Shown piece by piece: positions 62,941 through 64,000 of a stretch of DNA of 64,000 nt. The stretch comes from Streptomyces pyxinae (GTDB taxonomy: Bacteria > Actinomycetota > Actinomycetes > Streptomycetales > Streptomycetaceae). The DNA is taken from contig NZ_JANUGQ010000007.1 of NCBI RefSeq assembly GCF_024756275.1, positions 124,001-188,000 on the forward strand, read 5' to 3'. Each line of letters begins with the position of its first letter. Position 1 is the stretch's first letter. A program made the translations under genes and the position numbers. The notes under the pieces were generated by a model, which saw nothing but the letters and a program-made list of their open reading frames with translations, was not told the origin of the DNA and ran no database searches.

Positions 62941-63214
62941 TCAGCAGGCGGCCACCGGAACCAGCGACACCAGGCGCCCGGGCGGCACCGTGCGCAGGGA
63001 CCGTACGGCGCCGGAAACTCTTGGTGCCGGTACCCGGCAGCCCGTAGGAACGCTCCGTCGAGGTCCGGTGATACCCCGGGCAGACGCCGGAGACCACGAC
63101 CGTCCGACCGTCGTCGGTCACCCGCTGGGTGAAGCGGGCGGTCACCCGCCCCGGGCCCCTCGCGCGGTACGGGAGGTCCGCCTCGTGCCGGGCGCGGGGG
63201 GAATCAGCCGTCAT
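62941..63214 (-). pseudogene. Frameshifted small protein gene
   Basis: Starting at ATG 63214, codons with good bias read RHEADLPYRARGPGRVTARF, then VCPGYHRTSTERSYGLPGTG up to KSFRR. The bias then moves to another frame, giving VRSLRTVPPGRLVSLVPVAA and Cys-stop at 62941. One frameshift near 63005-63015 explains both. CPGY stands where a CPGC zinc motif might be expected. I do not recognise a function. The original frame stays open past the expected end. Confidence 0.4.
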
Positions 63215-63370
63215 GCCGCCGCACCCCTGTGCGTGCGCTCCATCTGCGTCCTGCCGCTCCTGCCGCACCTGCTGCTTCCGCCGCTCCGTCCCCTGCCCCG
63301 CCCGGTGCCTGTCGGGGCCACCGGCGCTCCCCGGGTGCTCCGGACCGCCCAGCGCCTCCAGTCCTCCGAG

Positions 63371-63562
63371 CCCGAAGATTCGGGCGGTGATCTCGTCCCG
63401 GTCGGCGTTGCGCAGGGTCTCGATCTCGTAGCCCGCGCTCTTCAGCGACGCCGCCGGCGCCCCGAGGTCCGCCGTGACCGCCTCGTCCAGCGGTGCGAAG
63501 CGGTGGGCCGCCTCCGGGACGTTGCCCACGCCGGTGAGCAACGCCTTGCGCGGTTCCGCCAT
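63371..63562 (-). pseudogene. N-terminal remnant of a caspase-like protease gene
   Basis: ATG at 63562 with a GGGAAGGGC ribosome-binding site opens MAEPRKALLTGVGNVPEAAH, APLDEAVTADLGAPAASLKS and AGYEIETLRNADRDEITARI, which resembles the first 64 residues of the bacterial caspase (peptidase C14) domain. The match then stops; the catalytic His and Cys regions are missing and the frame runs on into Gly/Arg/Gln-rich, non-homologous sequence and the next remnant. The gene appears deleted internally. Confidence 0.5.
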
Positions 63563-63682
63563 GTGCCCTTCCCGTCGTGGGGGCCATGCTGCCACCGCGA
63601 CGGGCGGGGGGTGCGGGATCCGGGCAACCCGGCGGCCGCGGTGCGGTGCCCGGGACCGGCCCGTCGGCGCGCGCACCCGGGC

Positions 63683-64000
63683 TCAGTACCGCACCAGTGC
63701 CGTCTCCCCGTCGCGCGTGCCGATCGCCAGGTGCGGGCGGGCGGCGGGGCGGGCCCAGGCGAGGAGGCGGCGCATCGTGGCGACCGGCACCGAGACGCAC
63801 CCGGCGGTGGCCCCGGTGCCGTCGGCGTGCAGAAAGATGCCCGCGCCCCGGCCGCGTACCGGACGGGCGTAGTTGTAACCGATCACCAGGGCATGGGCGT
63901 ACTGCCGCTCATAGGTGATCAGGTGTTCCGCCTCGGCCGCCCGGCAGTCGGCGGGCAGGCCCTCCACCCAGCGGTTGTACGCGCGGGACGCGGTGTCCTG
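63683..64000 (-). CDS. L,D-transpeptidase (YkuD) family protein, C-terminal part
   Basis: The gene continues beyond the right edge; about 105 residues are visible. The YkuD catalytic signature is present: HLITYERQYAHALVIGYNYA, GIFLHADGTGATAGCVSVP with His, Gly and the nucleophile Cys in the order expected, then a helix and LAIGTRDGETALVRY. These enzymes make 3-3 cross-links in peptidoglycan or attach proteins; the Streptomyces group to which this belongs has long, export-directed N-termini that would lie outside the window. Confidence 0.85.
   Translation of the reverse strand, partial: QDTASRAYNRWVEGLPADCRAAEAEHLITYERQYAHALVIGYNYARPVRGRGAGIFLHADGTGATAGCVSVPVATMRRLLAWARPAARPHLAIGTRDGETALVRY

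Overview
The window is about 64 kb of very GC-rich DNA with strong G/C bias at third codon positions, GTG and TTG starts, 4-nt GTGA/ATGA gene overlaps, many SD-less starts and a dense, two-strand gene layout. Together with the gene content (argCJBDR, infC-rpmI-rplT, pheST, a DmdR/IdeR-type iron box, a HelY helicase next to tatC, a monomeric isocitrate dehydrogenase, MmyB-type and TPR-type regulators) this points to the core chromosome of a Streptomyces or a close relative. From memory the order runs parallel to the arg-to-tat region of the S. coelicolor chromosome. I saw no tRNA, rRNA, CRISPR array, transposase or prophage.

Layout. 1-6.8 kb: tatC end, HelY-type helicase, ADP-ribosylglycohydrolase, iron-regulated siderophore-interacting protein, stand-alone 5'-3' exonuclease. 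6.8-11.3 kb: an SDR lacking its catalytic residues, an XRE-cupin regulator translationally coupled to a BtuF-like protein, a TDT-family transporter and a divergent LysR regulator. 11.5-18.8 kb: a catabolic unit (class I gamma-glutamyl hydrolase, ethanolamine-type permease, FadR-type regulator, GlnA4-like glutamine synthetase, aldehyde dehydrogenase, SDR) that fits ethanolamine or amine use through gamma-glutamylation. 19-24.6 kb: PLP fold-III enzyme, a membrane protein coupled to a mycosin-like protease, SseB and DUF1844 proteins.

24.6-32.8 kb: the translation core. An attenuator-like leader is followed by infC, which appears to start at ATC, then rpmI and rplT, a TrmH-type RNA methyltransferase, an orphan PAS histidine kinase and pheST. 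33-40 kb: SpoIIE-type phosphatase, TPR regulator, NUDIX hydrolase, a small coiled-coil membrane protein, 3-hydroxyacyl-CoA dehydrogenase and a secreted GHL10-type hydrolase. 40-48 kb: DUF1918, EamA transporter divergent from a MocR regulator, an RlmG-like methyltransferase, idh. 48-57.5 kb is more accessory: flavodoxin-type quinone reductase/MmyB, HAD, AraC, VOC, UvrA-like, AraC-GyrI, MBL/TetR, with a truncated amidohydrolase. 57.7-62.8 kb: argC-argJ-argB-argD-argR under a promoter overlapped by ARG boxes. The right end holds two decayed genes and an L,D-transpeptidase cut by the window edge.

The most interesting signals are regulatory: a 17-bp palindrome shared by the TPR-regulator gene and a small coiled-coil membrane gene; the infC leader and ATC start; a palindrome from which divergent mocR and eamA both start; a set of leaderless-looking promoters; a hairpin over the NUDIX ribosome-binding site; and several genes whose N-termini carry recently expanded microsatellite-encoded tails.
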